A stretch of DNA of 15,420 bases, taken from the NCBI GenBank assembly GCA_041495845.1, contig JBGQDM010000077.1:1-15420 (forward strand), in the 5' to 3' direction. This document shows positions 1 through 6,625 of the stretch, piece by piece. Position numbers and translations under genes: made by a program. Positions within the stretch are counted from its first letter, which is position 1, and each line of letters starts with the position of its first letter. Origin of the DNA: JBGQDM01 sp041495845. Its GTDB lineage: Bacteria > Acidobacteriota > Terriglobia > Terriglobales > Acidobacteriaceae. Under the pieces are notes generated by a model that was not told where the DNA came from, ran no database searches, and saw only the letters and a program-made list of their open reading frames with translations.

Positions 1-207
1 AGCCTGGCCATGGAAAACGAACAGGAAATCGAAGAGCAGGCCTGCCGCTTCGAACATATCCTCTCGCCCGAAGCTACGGACAAGATTTGCAGTTTTCTCG
101 GCCATCCGCGCACCTGCCCGCACGGCGCACCCATCCCGCTTGGCCCCTGTTGTGGCAGCCCGCCCGCCGCCAAGACTTCGCTGGTACAAGCCGGACGGGA
201 AGCCTAG
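1..207 (+). CDS. DtxR/IdeR-family metal-dependent transcriptional repressor, C-terminal part (5' end outside window)
   Basis: The reading frame is open from the first base and ends at TAG 205-207, so only the last 68 codons are present. The fragment carries the pattern C-R-F-E-H (residues 15-19 of the fragment) followed by I-L-S-P-E, then G-H-P-R-T-C-P-H-G and P-I-P. This matches the metal-binding and dimerisation domain of DtxR, IdeR and MntR regulators, where the Cys, Glu and His of the CRxEH stretch are metal ligands. Such proteins bind Fe2+ or Mn2+ and repress metal-uptake genes. The winged-helix DNA-binding domain would lie upstream of the window. No SH3-like third domain is present: the protein ends about 25 residues after P-I-P with a short tail containing a Cys-Cys pair. 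The stop is 3 bp before murI, so the two are probably co-transcribed. The family call is fairly safe; the metal (Fe or Mn) cannot be told. Confidence 0.8.
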   Translation, partial: SLAMENEQEIEEQACRFEHILSPEATDKICSFLGHPRTCPHGAPIPLGPCCGSPPAAKTSLVQAGREA

Positions 208-210
208 CGC

Positions 211-1041
211 ATGTCCAACCGGCGCCCGGTCGTAGGCGTGTTCGATTCCGGCTTTGGTGGTCTCACCGTACTTAAAGCATTACTTGAAGCGTGTCCGGAA
301 GCCGATTATCTCTACTTTGGCGACAGCGCTCGCCTGCCCTACGGCTCCAAATCTGCTGCCACCGTCGCCCACTATGCTCTGGGCGCGCTCCACTTCCTCG
401 AGCAGCATGGTGCACAGCTCTTTGTTGTCGCCTGCAACACGGCGACGGCGCTGGCTTTCGACCGCATCCAGGCGGAAGCGCACGTGCCGGTCATCGGCGT
501 GGTGGAACCTGGAGCAGAGAGTGCCGCGGCGGCCACCAAGAGCGATCGGGTCATCGTCATCGCCACGGAGGGTACGGTTGCAAGCCACGCCTATGAGAAA
601 GCTCTGGCCGCCCGCGGCAAGACCGCACACGAGAAGGCCTGCCCCCTGCTCGTGCCGCTGGTGGAAGAAGGCTGGCTGGAACATCCGGTGACGGAGCAGG
701 TGGCGCATATCTATCTCGACCAGGCGTTCGCCGAAGGATGCGAAGGCGCCGACGTGCTGCTCCTCGGTTGCACGCACTATCCGCTGCTGAAGCCGTTGCT
801 ACGCCGGGTAGCGCCTGCGCACGTTGCCATCGTGGACTCGGCCGAATCCACCGCACGGGTGGTGGCGCAAGAGTTGCGGAAGAAACCGCTGGCGGCAGCC
901 CCGTCTGAAGAACGCCGTTCCCGTTCCCTACCCCGAATCAAGTTTTTCGCCACCGACTCGGTTGAGAAATTCCGCCGCCTCGGCGAACGCTTCCTCGGCC
1001 ACCCCATCGGCGACGTCGAGCATGTGGACTTGAAAGAGTAG
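211..1041 (+). CDS. murI: glutamate racemase
   Basis: Cytosolic racemase that converts L-glutamate to D-glutamate for peptidoglycan precursor synthesis. The 276-residue length is normal for the family. The N-terminal motif GVFDSGFGGLTV supplies Asp12 and Ser13. The first catalytic cysteine is Cys75 in VACNTATA and the second is Cys187 in LLGCTHYPLL, with His189 next to it; these are the two thiols of the two-base mechanism. The ATG at 211 is preceded by a modest purine-rich stretch (near 196-202) and lies 3 bp after the stop of the metal-dependent regulator, so translation is probably coupled to it. The gene is followed by a hairpin that works best as a terminator for the opposite strand, so murI may rely on it only weakly. 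No missing key residues were seen. Confidence 0.97.
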   Translation: MSNRRPVVGVFDSGFGGLTVLKALLEACPEADYLYFGDSARLPYGSKSAATVAHYALGALHFLEQHGAQLFVVACNTATALAFDRIQAEAHVPVIGVVEPGAESAAAATKSDRVIVIATEGTVASHAYEKALAARGKTAHEKACPLLVPLVEEGWLEHPVTEQVAHIYLDQAFAEGCEGADVLLLGCTHYPLLKPLLRRVAPAHVAIVDSAESTARVVAQELRKKPLAAAPSEERRSRSLPRIKFFATDSVEKFRRLGERFLGHPIGDVEHVDLKE

Positions 1042-1060
1042 AGGCGTAGCCAGTCCGGAC

Positions 1061-1095
1061 CAAAATCAAAAGGCGGCTGCTTGATGCAGCCGCCT
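1061..1095 (-). terminator. Rho-independent terminator of the tonB-type gene
   Basis: A perfect 10-bp inverted repeat, AGGCGGCTGC / GCAGCCGCCT with loop TTGAT, lies at 1071-1095. Read on the minus strand it is followed by a T-rich tail (TTTTGATTTTG), the expected form for termination of the minus-strand gene that ends at 1120. On the plus strand no T-tract follows, so it would terminate murI transcripts poorly, though the hairpin could still protect their 3' end. Confidence 0.85.
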
Positions 1096-1119
1096 GGGAC
1101 GCGAAATCTACAAGATTCG

Positions 1120-2139
1120 TCAGTACAGCCGGAAGCTCACTTCCACGTTGATGGCTACTGCCACTGGCTTGCCGTCTTTCATGGCGGGCTCAAATTTCCA
1201 GTTGCGCACCGCTTCGATCGCCTTTTCGTCCAGGCCGAGACCCAGGGTGCGCGCAATTTTGATGTCGCGCGGACGTCCATCAGGGCCGACCACCAGCCAC
1301 AAGACGCAGATGCCCTGATATTTTGCCTTGCGCGCTTCTTCCGAATATTCCGGGTCCGGAGTAAAAACCCCCCGTGGAGCGGAAACTCCGCCGCCCACGC
1401 GAAACACGCCGCCGCCAATGCCACCGCCGCGTCCATCGCCCACGCCTGGACCAAAACCTCCGCCCACACCACCACCACCGCCCGTCCCAATTCCGGCGCT
1501 ATAGCCGGTGCCATTCGACGGCGGTAACGGAATCGATGCCGCCGTGATATCCCCCAGGTTCGGGGTGGCCGAAGCCAGCCTAATCTGCGGCGGCAGCACC
1601 ACCGTTGGTTCCACGGGCAGGATCGGTTTCGGATTACGATTGACTACCACCGGCGGCGTGAACTGCTCCATGGCAGCCTTGGGCAGCGCACCCTTGGGCG
1701 CTTTCAACTTGTCGAGGTCGCCACCGCCGCCACCGCCGCCAACTTCCTTCGTCGAACTGGGCAAAGCCAAATCCGTCGGCGTGAAAATTTCCACGATCGC
1801 CTGCTTCTTGATCTCGTCAACCATGCGCCGCGCCAGGATGGTGCCGAGAACGATTGCAACCACCGCGAGAATGTGCACCGCGGTCGAACCCAGTACGCCG
1901 CTTTTTCGGTTGTCGTAGAAGCCCCAGATTTCCCGCACCGGAATCGGTTTTGATTCCAGCTTTAACGGCGGCAGTTTGGGTGGATACAGCGCGTCATGCA
2001 GATTGTCGTACAGCGAACGCCACAACGGGGGCGCGAAGTCCTTGCCCAGAAGCAGGTTCAACTCGGGTTCTTTGTGCAGCTCGCTCATCAAGGTTGCATC
2101 CCTGTACTGCCCACCCGCACGGACGGCCAACTCACTCAT
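1120..2139 (-). CDS. TonB-like energy transducer protein (glycine-rich linker, C-terminal TonB domain)
   Basis: Inner-membrane protein expected to pass proton-motive energy from an ExbB/ExbD motor to outer-membrane TonB-dependent receptors. Residues 1-80 are cytoplasmic and unlike classical TonB. A single hydrophobic segment at about 81-103 (GVLGSTAVHILAVVAIVLGT) is the membrane anchor. The periplasmic linker has a run of seven glycines at 134-140, a Pro-containing stretch at 150-185 and a second Gly-rich stretch at 214-251. The TonB C-terminal domain spans about 258-337, with the typical Y-x-x-x-A-R-K-x-x-x-x-G, then V-G-P-D-G-R and A-I-E-A-V-R-x-W-K-F-E-P-A elements. The start is uncertain: the first ATG (2139) and a second in-frame one at codon 18 (2088) both begin M-S-E-L, and neither has a strong ribosome site. 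No exbB or exbD is in the window. The family call is firm; the receptor partner is unknown. Confidence 0.9.
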   Translation of the reverse strand: MSELAVRAGGQYRDATLMSELHKEPELNLLLGKDFAPPLWRSLYDNLHDALYPPKLPPLKLESKPIPVREIWGFYDNRKSGVLGSTAVHILAVVAIVLGTILARRMVDEIKKQAIVEIFTPTDLALPSSTKEVGGGGGGGDLDKLKAPKGALPKAAMEQFTPPVVVNRNPKPILPVEPTVVLPPQIRLASATPNLGDITAASIPLPPSNGTGYSAGIGTGGGGGVGGGFGPGVGDGRGGGIGGGVFRVGGGVSAPRGVFTPDPEYSEEARKAKYQGICVLWLVVGPDGRPRDIKIARTLGLGLDEKAIEAVRNWKFEPAMKDGKPVAVAINVEVSFRLY

Positions 2140-2409
2140 CCTATAGGAGATGTCCGGAACCGCCGGAAAGTTGCTTTACCTTGCTCTGTTTCCTGTGGAA
2201 TCTCCGTAATCCGGGGTTTCGCTGCCTGGGGTGACTCGCGGGCAGCACACACAGTCAATTTATTTTACTCGCTCGGGTGCGGGTCTCACAGTGATATTTC
2301 CGGTGCCCGCAAGCACTCTCGTCCATGCCCGCGTGCGCAGCCCGATAGACGCCCTTCCCCACCGTCCCTATAATGAAAAGAATCAACACTTTTCGGAGAT
2401 TGACTCAGC
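2140..2409. other. divergent intergenic region between the tonB-type gene and ileS
   Basis: This gene-free stretch of about 270 bp separates two divergent genes. It contains the ileS promoter (listed separately) and an AT-rich patch at about 2250-2270. Within that patch TAAAAT on the minus strand (2262-2267) could be a -10 box for the tonB-type gene, but no convincing -35 box lies at the right distance. No metal-box or Fur-like palindrome was recognised. Confidence 0.5.
2346..2374 (+). promoter_or_regulatory. sigma70-type promoter of ileS-lspA
   Basis: A perfect -10 hexamer TATAAT at 2369-2374 lies 17 bp downstream of TAGACG (2346-2351), which matches the -35 consensus TTGACA at four of six positions. 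The predicted transcript start near 2381 leaves a leader of about 30 nt before the GTG start of ileS. No T-box leader is possible in so short a leader. Confidence 0.7.
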
Positions 2410-5265
2410 GTGTCCCTGGAGCTCAAAGCCACCCTTAACCTGCCCAAGACCGGTTTTTCCATGAAGGCCGGCTTGCCCCAAAACGAGCCCAAGATGCTGG
2501 CGCGCTGGGAGCAGATGCGCATCTACGAGCGCATTCGAGCTGCCCGCGCCGGTGCCCCCTCGTACATTCTCCACGATGGCCCGCCCTATGCCAACGCGCC
2601 CATCCATCTGGGTACGGCCATGAACAAGACGCTCAAAGACCTGGTCGTAAAATCCAAGACCATGGCCGGTTTTGACGCGCCCTACGTTCCCGGTTGGGAC
2701 TGCCACGGCCTGCCCATCGAAATCAAGATTGACCAGATGCTGGGCGGCAAAAAGCTCCAGATGAAGCCGGCCGACGTCCGCAAGCTGTGCCGCCAGCACG
2801 CGGAAAAATTTCTCAACCTGCAGCGTTCGCAGTTCAAGCGCATCGGCTGTTTCGGACGCTGGGACCAGCCCTACTCCACCATGACGCCGCAGTATGAGTC
2901 GGTGGTGCTGGAGACCTTCTACAAATTTTTCGAAAACGGTTTCGTCTACAACGGCCTGCGCTCCACCTACTGGTGCATTCACGACGAAACTGCGCTGGCC
3001 GAAGCGGAAGTGGAATACGAAAACCACACCAGCACCACCGTGTGGGTGAAGTACCAGCTGCATTCGGATGCGGCCAAGGTGGACGCGGGCTTGGCTGAAA
3101 CCGCCAAGAAAACCGGCAAGCCGGTTTCGACCATCATCTGGACGACTACGCCCTGGACACTGCCCGCTTCCATGGCGGTGGCCTTTCATCCCGCCGAAGA
3201 ATACGTCGCCCTCGAGACGGGCCACGACATTTACATCGTCGCCGAACGCTTAGCCAAGATGACGGCGGAGAAGTGCGGCTTCGCGGACGCCAAGCCGGTT
3301 GCCCACTTCCCGGGACGCGCTCTGGAAAACTCGACCTTCCAACATCCGTTCCTGCCGTTGGAGCGGCGCAAGATTCTCGGCGTGCTGGCGGACTACGTAG
3401 TCATGGATACCGGCACGGGCGTGGTGCACACCGCCCCCGCACACGGCGCTGAAGATTTCGCCACCGGCGTAAAGTACAAACTCGATCCCACCTGCGACGT
3501 GGACGGCGCGGGCGTCCTGCACAATGGCCTGCCCGAATACGACGGCAAGAAGGTTTGGGACGCCAACGCGCCCATCGTGGAGTTGCTGCGCGCACGCGGC
3601 GTTCTCTTGCACACGGAAAAAATCGAGCACTCCTATCCCCACTGCTGGCGCTGCCACAACCCCATCATCTTCCGCGCTACAGAGCAGTGGTTCATCTCGA
3701 TGGAAGCGGCCATGCCGGGCGGTACCTTGCGCAGCCGCGCGCTTGACGAGATCAAGAAAGTGAAGTGGGACCCGGCCTGGGGTGAAGAGCGCATCTCCAA
3801 CATGATCGCCGCTCGCCCGGACTGGTGCATCTCGCGGCAACGCATCTGGGGTGTGCCCATCGCGGTGTTTTTGTGTGCGAGCTGCGAAGAACCGCTGAAT
3901 GATCCCAAGCTGAATCGCGCCGTGGTGGATTTCTTCGCCCGCCTGGGGGCCGATGCCTGGTACTCCGACGCTGCCGATGCGCTGGTTCCCGCCGGCACCA
4001 AGTGTCCCGGTTGCGGCGGAACCAAGTTCGAAAAAGAAACCGACATTCTCGATGTCTGGTTTGAATCGGGATCGAGCCATGCGGCGGTTCTCGGGCACGA
4101 GCCCGATCTGCCCTGGCCCGCCGACTTGTATCTCGAAGGCGCGGACCAATACCGCGGCTGGTTTCACTCTTCCCTGCTCTGTGCCGTGGGCACGCGGGGC
4201 CAGGCGCCCTACCGCGGCGTGGTCACTCCCGGCTGGACGCTCGATGAGCACGGTCACGCCCTGTCGAAATCCCGGGGCAATGATGTGGACCCGGTGGACA
4301 TCGCCGAACGGCTCGGCGGCGAGATCGTTCGCCTCTGGGTTGCTTCGGTGGACTTCCGCAACGATGTGGTCGGCTCCGAGGCGCTCATGCAGCGCGTGGG
4401 CGAAAACTACAAGAAGATCCGCAACACGTTTCGCTACATTCTCGGCAACCTGCAGGATTTCGGTCCCGCGCGCCATGCTGTGCCTTTTGCCAAGCTGGAG
4501 GCGATGGACCAGTACCTGGTGCGGCAGACGGCGCGGCTGACCGCGGAATGCGTGCGCTGGTACGAAGAGTTTGCCTTCCACAAGATTTACCAGCGCGTGA
4601 TCCAATTCTGTGTGGTGGACCTGAGCGCGGTCTATTTTGATGTGCTCAAAGACCGGCTCTACACGTCGGCGCCGGATGCGCCCGCGCGGCGTTCGGCCCA
4701 GACCGCCATCTGGCACGTCGGCGAAGTGCTGACGCGCCTGCTCGCGCCCATCATGAGCTTCACCTGCGAGGAGATCTGGCAGCATCTGCCGCCGTCCGCC
4801 GATCGTGCGGAGAGCGTGCACCTGGTGCGTTTTCCTGATCCTACTGAGTTGCTCGACGGTGCGCCGGCGGAAGATCAGGCGCAGCAGGATGAATGGGCCG
4901 TTCTCTTGCAAGTGCGTGACGAGGTACTAAAGGCACTGGAAGAGGCCCGCAACAACAAGCTGATTGGCCGCAGCGAAGAAGCAAAAGTGAAGCTGAGCGT
5001 GCCTGCTCCGGTCCACGCCGTGCTGACGCGGCACGCCGCCCAGCTGCGCTACCTGTTCATCGTCTCGCAGGTGGAGATTGAAAACGCGGGCGCAGCCAAC
5101 GGGGCGTCGCCGGTGAAGGTCGAGGTCGCCAAGGCCGACGGACAGAAATGCGACCGCTGCTGGAACTACTCGACGCGCGTGGGCGAAGACGCATCCTACC
5201 CTACGGTGTGTGAACGCTGCAGTGCTGTGCTCAAAGAAATCGAGGCCGCCACGACGGCGCGCTGA
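2410..5265 (+). CDS. ileS: isoleucyl-tRNA synthetase
   Basis: Cytosolic class I synthetase that charges tRNA-Ile and edits mischarged valine. The 951-residue length is close to that of E. coli IleRS. Seen in order: DGPPYANAPIHLG near residues 56-68 with the HIGH-type box as H-L-G-T (66-69); the editing-domain motif WTTTPWTLPA from Trp244; GTGVVHTAPAHGAED (335-349) of the editing site; CWRC at 412-415; a CxxC pair at 489/492 and another at 532/535 before ETDILDVWFESGSSH; the KMSKS-type box as A-L-S-K-S (617-621); and a C-terminal zinc site of the bacterial type, C914-x2-C917 and C934-x2-C937. The start is GTG at 2410, 11 nt after GGAG; an internal ATG at 2461 is possible but would trim a conserved N-terminus. 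The stop is followed 8 bp later by lspA, a pairing known from many bacteria. Both signature boxes deviate slightly from consensus. Confidence 0.97.
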   Translation: MSLELKATLNLPKTGFSMKAGLPQNEPKMLARWEQMRIYERIRAARAGAPSYILHDGPPYANAPIHLGTAMNKTLKDLVVKSKTMAGFDAPYVPGWDCHGLPIEIKIDQMLGGKKLQMKPADVRKLCRQHAEKFLNLQRSQFKRIGCFGRWDQPYSTMTPQYESVVLETFYKFFENGFVYNGLRSTYWCIHDETALAEAEVEYENHTSTTVWVKYQLHSDAAKVDAGLAETAKKTGKPVSTIIWTTTPWTLPASMAVAFHPAEEYVALETGHDIYIVAERLAKMTAEKCGFADAKPVAHFPGRALENSTFQHPFLPLERRKILGVLADYVVMDTGTGVVHTAPAHGAEDFATGVKYKLDPTCDVDGAGVLHNGLPEYDGKKVWDANAPIVELLRARGVLLHTEKIEHSYPHCWRCHNPIIFRATEQWFISMEAAMPGGTLRSRALDEIKKVKWDPAWGEERISNMIAARPDWCISRQRIWGVPIAVFLCASCEEPLNDPKLNRAVVDFFARLGADAWYSDAADALVPAGTKCPGCGGTKFEKETDILDVWFESGSSHAAVLGHEPDLPWPADLYLEGADQYRGWFHSSLLCAVGTRGQAPYRGVVTPGWTLDEHGHALSKSRGNDVDPVDIAERLGGEIVRLWVASVDFRNDVVGSEALMQRVGENYKKIRNTFRYILGNLQDFGPARHAVPFAKLEAMDQYLVRQTARLTAECVRWYEEFAFHKIYQRVIQFCVVDLSAVYFDVLKDRLYTSAPDAPARRSAQTAIWHVGEVLTRLLAPIMSFTCEEIWQHLPPSADRAESVHLVRFPDPTELLDGAPAEDQAQQDEWAVLLQVRDEVLKALEEARNNKLIGRSEEAKVKLSVPAPVHAVLTRHAAQLRYLFIVSQVEIENAGAANGASPVKVEVAKADGQKCDRCWNYSTRVGEDASYPTVCERCSAVLKEIEAATTAR

Positions 5266-5273
5266 TCGGACCC

Positions 5274-5771
5274 GTGATGCCAAACTCTTCCGCCCGGCGC
5301 AGCCTCTGTTTTGCCATCAGCCTGGCCGTGTTCTTTCTCGACCGCGTCACCAAGCTGACGGTGGAGAAACGGTTGTCGCTGCACGATGGCATCAACGTGG
5401 TGCCCGGCCTCTTCCGCATTGTGCATGTCCAGAACCAGGGCGCGGCGTTCGGTATCTTCAACGATTCCCCAAGCGCGTGGAAGACGGGCCTCCTGATCGC
5501 ATTCTCCGTGGCGGCGTTGTTGATGGTTTCGTGGCTGCTGTGGAAAGGCGGCGCTTCTCGGATGTCGACCTTCGGTCTGACGCTGATTCTGGGTGGCGCG
5601 GCTGGCAATCTCTGGGACCGGCTGGGGCGCGGCTATGTCACGGATTTTTTGCTGTTCTACCATCAGCAATATCAGTGGCCCGCCTTCAACGTGGCGGACA
5701 GCGCGATTGTGGTGGGCGCGATGTTGCTGGCGGCGGACATTCTGTTTCGGCCGGCGACGACGGCAGCGTAG
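5274..5771 (+). CDS. lspA: lipoprotein signal peptidase (signal peptidase II)
   Basis: Inner-membrane aspartyl protease that removes the signal peptide from diacylglyceryl-modified prolipoproteins. Length 165 residues, normal for the family. Visible conserved features are Asp23 in FLDRVTK near the end of the first membrane segment, the N-x-G-A-A-F-G box (residues 54-60), GNLWDR (111-116), and the two catalytic aspartates: Asp124 in YVTDF and Asp142 in FNVADS. Hydrophobic stretches at about 8-22, 72-90, 100-112 and 143-157 give the usual four membrane helices. The start may be GTG 5274 or the adjacent ATG 5277; the difference is one residue and no strong ribosome site decides it. The gene begins 8 bp after ileS and probably shares its promoter. 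No clear terminator follows. Confidence 0.95.
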   Translation: MMPNSSARRSLCFAISLAVFFLDRVTKLTVEKRLSLHDGINVVPGLFRIVHVQNQGAAFGIFNDSPSAWKTGLLIAFSVAALLMVSWLLWKGGASRMSTFGLTLILGGAAGNLWDRLGRGYVTDFLLFYHQQYQWPAFNVADSAIVVGAMLLAADILFRPATTAA

Positions 5772-5875
5772 CGCACCAGCGCCAGTAGAACGCGTCAGCG
5801 CACCCCACACAGCAAAACGCATTTCGCGGAAACGCCACCTTGCGCGTTGTTGGTGAGATGGTGATGTTTCAACAA
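5772..5875. other. short intergenic stretch after lspA
   Basis: This stretch lies between two convergent genes. A weak 6-bp inverted repeat, TTGTTG ... CAACAA with a long loop, lies at about 5847-5875. There is no T-tract, so I do not call it a terminator. Confidence 0.4.
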
Positions 5876-6193
5876 CTATGCAGCGGATGAGGAAGCGGGA
5901 GCATATCGCCGCTTCACCCATTGCTCAGAAATTGCCAATCCAGCGGAGGCGCCAATCATGCTCATGCCGATTGGGAAACAGAAGAAAAGCCTATGGGATG
6001 CCACTGCAGCGAAGGTGAGTGGAAGGCCAATGAGCCATGCGACCCAACGCAACGCACGCAGCCACGGAAGCGCCAGACCCAGGTTAGCCTTCCAGAAACG
6101 TGCCATGACGGCCAGTACACCAATCATGACGAACGGAGACGCAGCTACAATCGCCAATACTCCAATTAATATGAGCTTCGCGTCGGGGTTCAT
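5876..6193 (-). CDS. small integral membrane protein of unknown function
   Basis: Not recognised as a known family. The frame is open from GTG/ATG positions up to 6229, but the start chosen here is the ATG at 6193, giving 105 residues beginning MNPDAKLIL. The reason is the strong minus-strand promoter just upstream, whose predicted transcript start (about 6225) falls inside the longer version's first codon. The protein is very hydrophobic, with likely membrane segments at about 7-30, 43-64 and 68-90, short charged loops (RFWKAN, RALRW) and a basic C-terminal tail (EQWVKRRYAP). A weak AAAGTG sequence sits about 9 nt before the ATG. The surrounding DNA is visibly less GC-rich than the flanking core genes, which may mean later acquisition or relaxed selection. 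It is transcribed alone and converges on lspA. Expression is plausible; function is unknown. Confidence 0.6.
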   Translation of the reverse strand: MNPDAKLILIGVLAIVAASPFVMIGVLAVMARFWKANLGLALPWLRALRWVAWLIGLPLTFAAVASHRLFFCFPIGMSMIGASAGLAISEQWVKRRYAPASSSAA

Positions 6194-6231
6194 ATTCAAC
6201 ACTTTGTGCCGAGATACAGCCAACCTCATCT

Positions 6232-6260
6232 ATTATGGCGACTACAACAACTAGGGTCAA
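6232..6260 (-). promoter_or_regulatory. sigma70-type promoter for the small membrane protein gene
   Basis: On the minus strand TTGACC (complement of 6255-6260; five of six matches to TTGACA) is followed after exactly 17 bp by CATAAT (complement of 6232-6237; five of six matches to TATAAT). The predicted start of transcription, near 6225, argues for the downstream ATG at 6193 as translation start. Confidence 0.65.
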
Positions 6261-6304
6261 CCAGTGAAATGACGATTGTTCGCCAACTACGGCAATATTG
6301 AGAT

Positions 6305-6604
6305 CTACTGAGTGAAGACCGCACCATGCGGAAGTCCACTTCCTTGAAGACCGTGGAGCCAGTTGCGGTCTTTCAGACTCATGCCGGGTCCGGTGTCGCC
6401 GGTGCGATGGAAATCTTTGTCCATCGTTATTTGGCCCGAGTTCCGATCGAAATCAAGCATGAACAGCATGCTATCGTCTCCACCGGAATTGAGAATGATC
6501 CTGCTGCCGCGCTCGTCCCAAGCAAGCCAGTGCGTGAATTGCTTCTCGCCAATCACTAGCCTTGAAGCCTCGACGGGTTTGGCTCGCGCAAGAGGGTGAG
6601 ACAC
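6305..6604 (-). pseudogene. C-terminal remnant of a beta-propeller-type protein
   Basis: This open frame of 99 codons reads like the end of a larger beta-propeller protein. It contains HWLAWDERGSRIILNSGG, then MLFMLDFDRNSGQITMDKDF, then D-T-G-P-G-M-S and finally L-P-H-G-A-V-F-T-Q before the stop. I recall similar endings (a blade strand pair followed by a Gly/His-rich PHGxVF end) in longer YncE- or lactonase-like proteins of acidobacteria, but this is from memory and no search was run. The frame has no room for the missing N-terminal blades: an in-frame stop lies at 6620-6622, and the stop codon of slt is at 6626-6628, so only 21 bp separate slt from the GTG at 6604. No ribosome site precedes that GTG. 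It is probably a relic left after a deletion at the slt border. A short expressed protein cannot be excluded. Confidence 0.5.
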
Positions 6605-6625
6605 TATACGCCGACTGATTCAAGG

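Noticed and set aside
2253..2258. TTGACT on the minus strand as -35 box of the tonB-type gene
   Set aside because: The sequence 16-18 bp downstream (GTCACC and neighbours) does not resemble a -10 box.
3110..3127. 8-bp inverted repeat AAACCGGC-AA-GCCGGTTT
   Set aside because: Lies inside ileS coding sequence with a 2-nt loop and no T-tract; probably chance codon use (Lys-Thr-Gly-Lys-Pro-Val).
2383..3225. 280-codon minus-strand frame over the start of ileS
   Set aside because: Antisense to the conserved HIGH-box region of ileS and to its promoter; no motif.
3250..4911. 553-codon open frame antisense to ileS
   Set aside because: It lies entirely opposite a certain ileS gene, shows no family motif, and has the Arg/His/Val-rich make-up usual for antisense frames in GC-rich DNA.
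5196..5921. 241-codon minus-strand frame across the end of ileS and lspA
   Set aside because: Antisense to lspA, which has all catalytic motifs; composition is low-complexity and Arg/Gln-rich.
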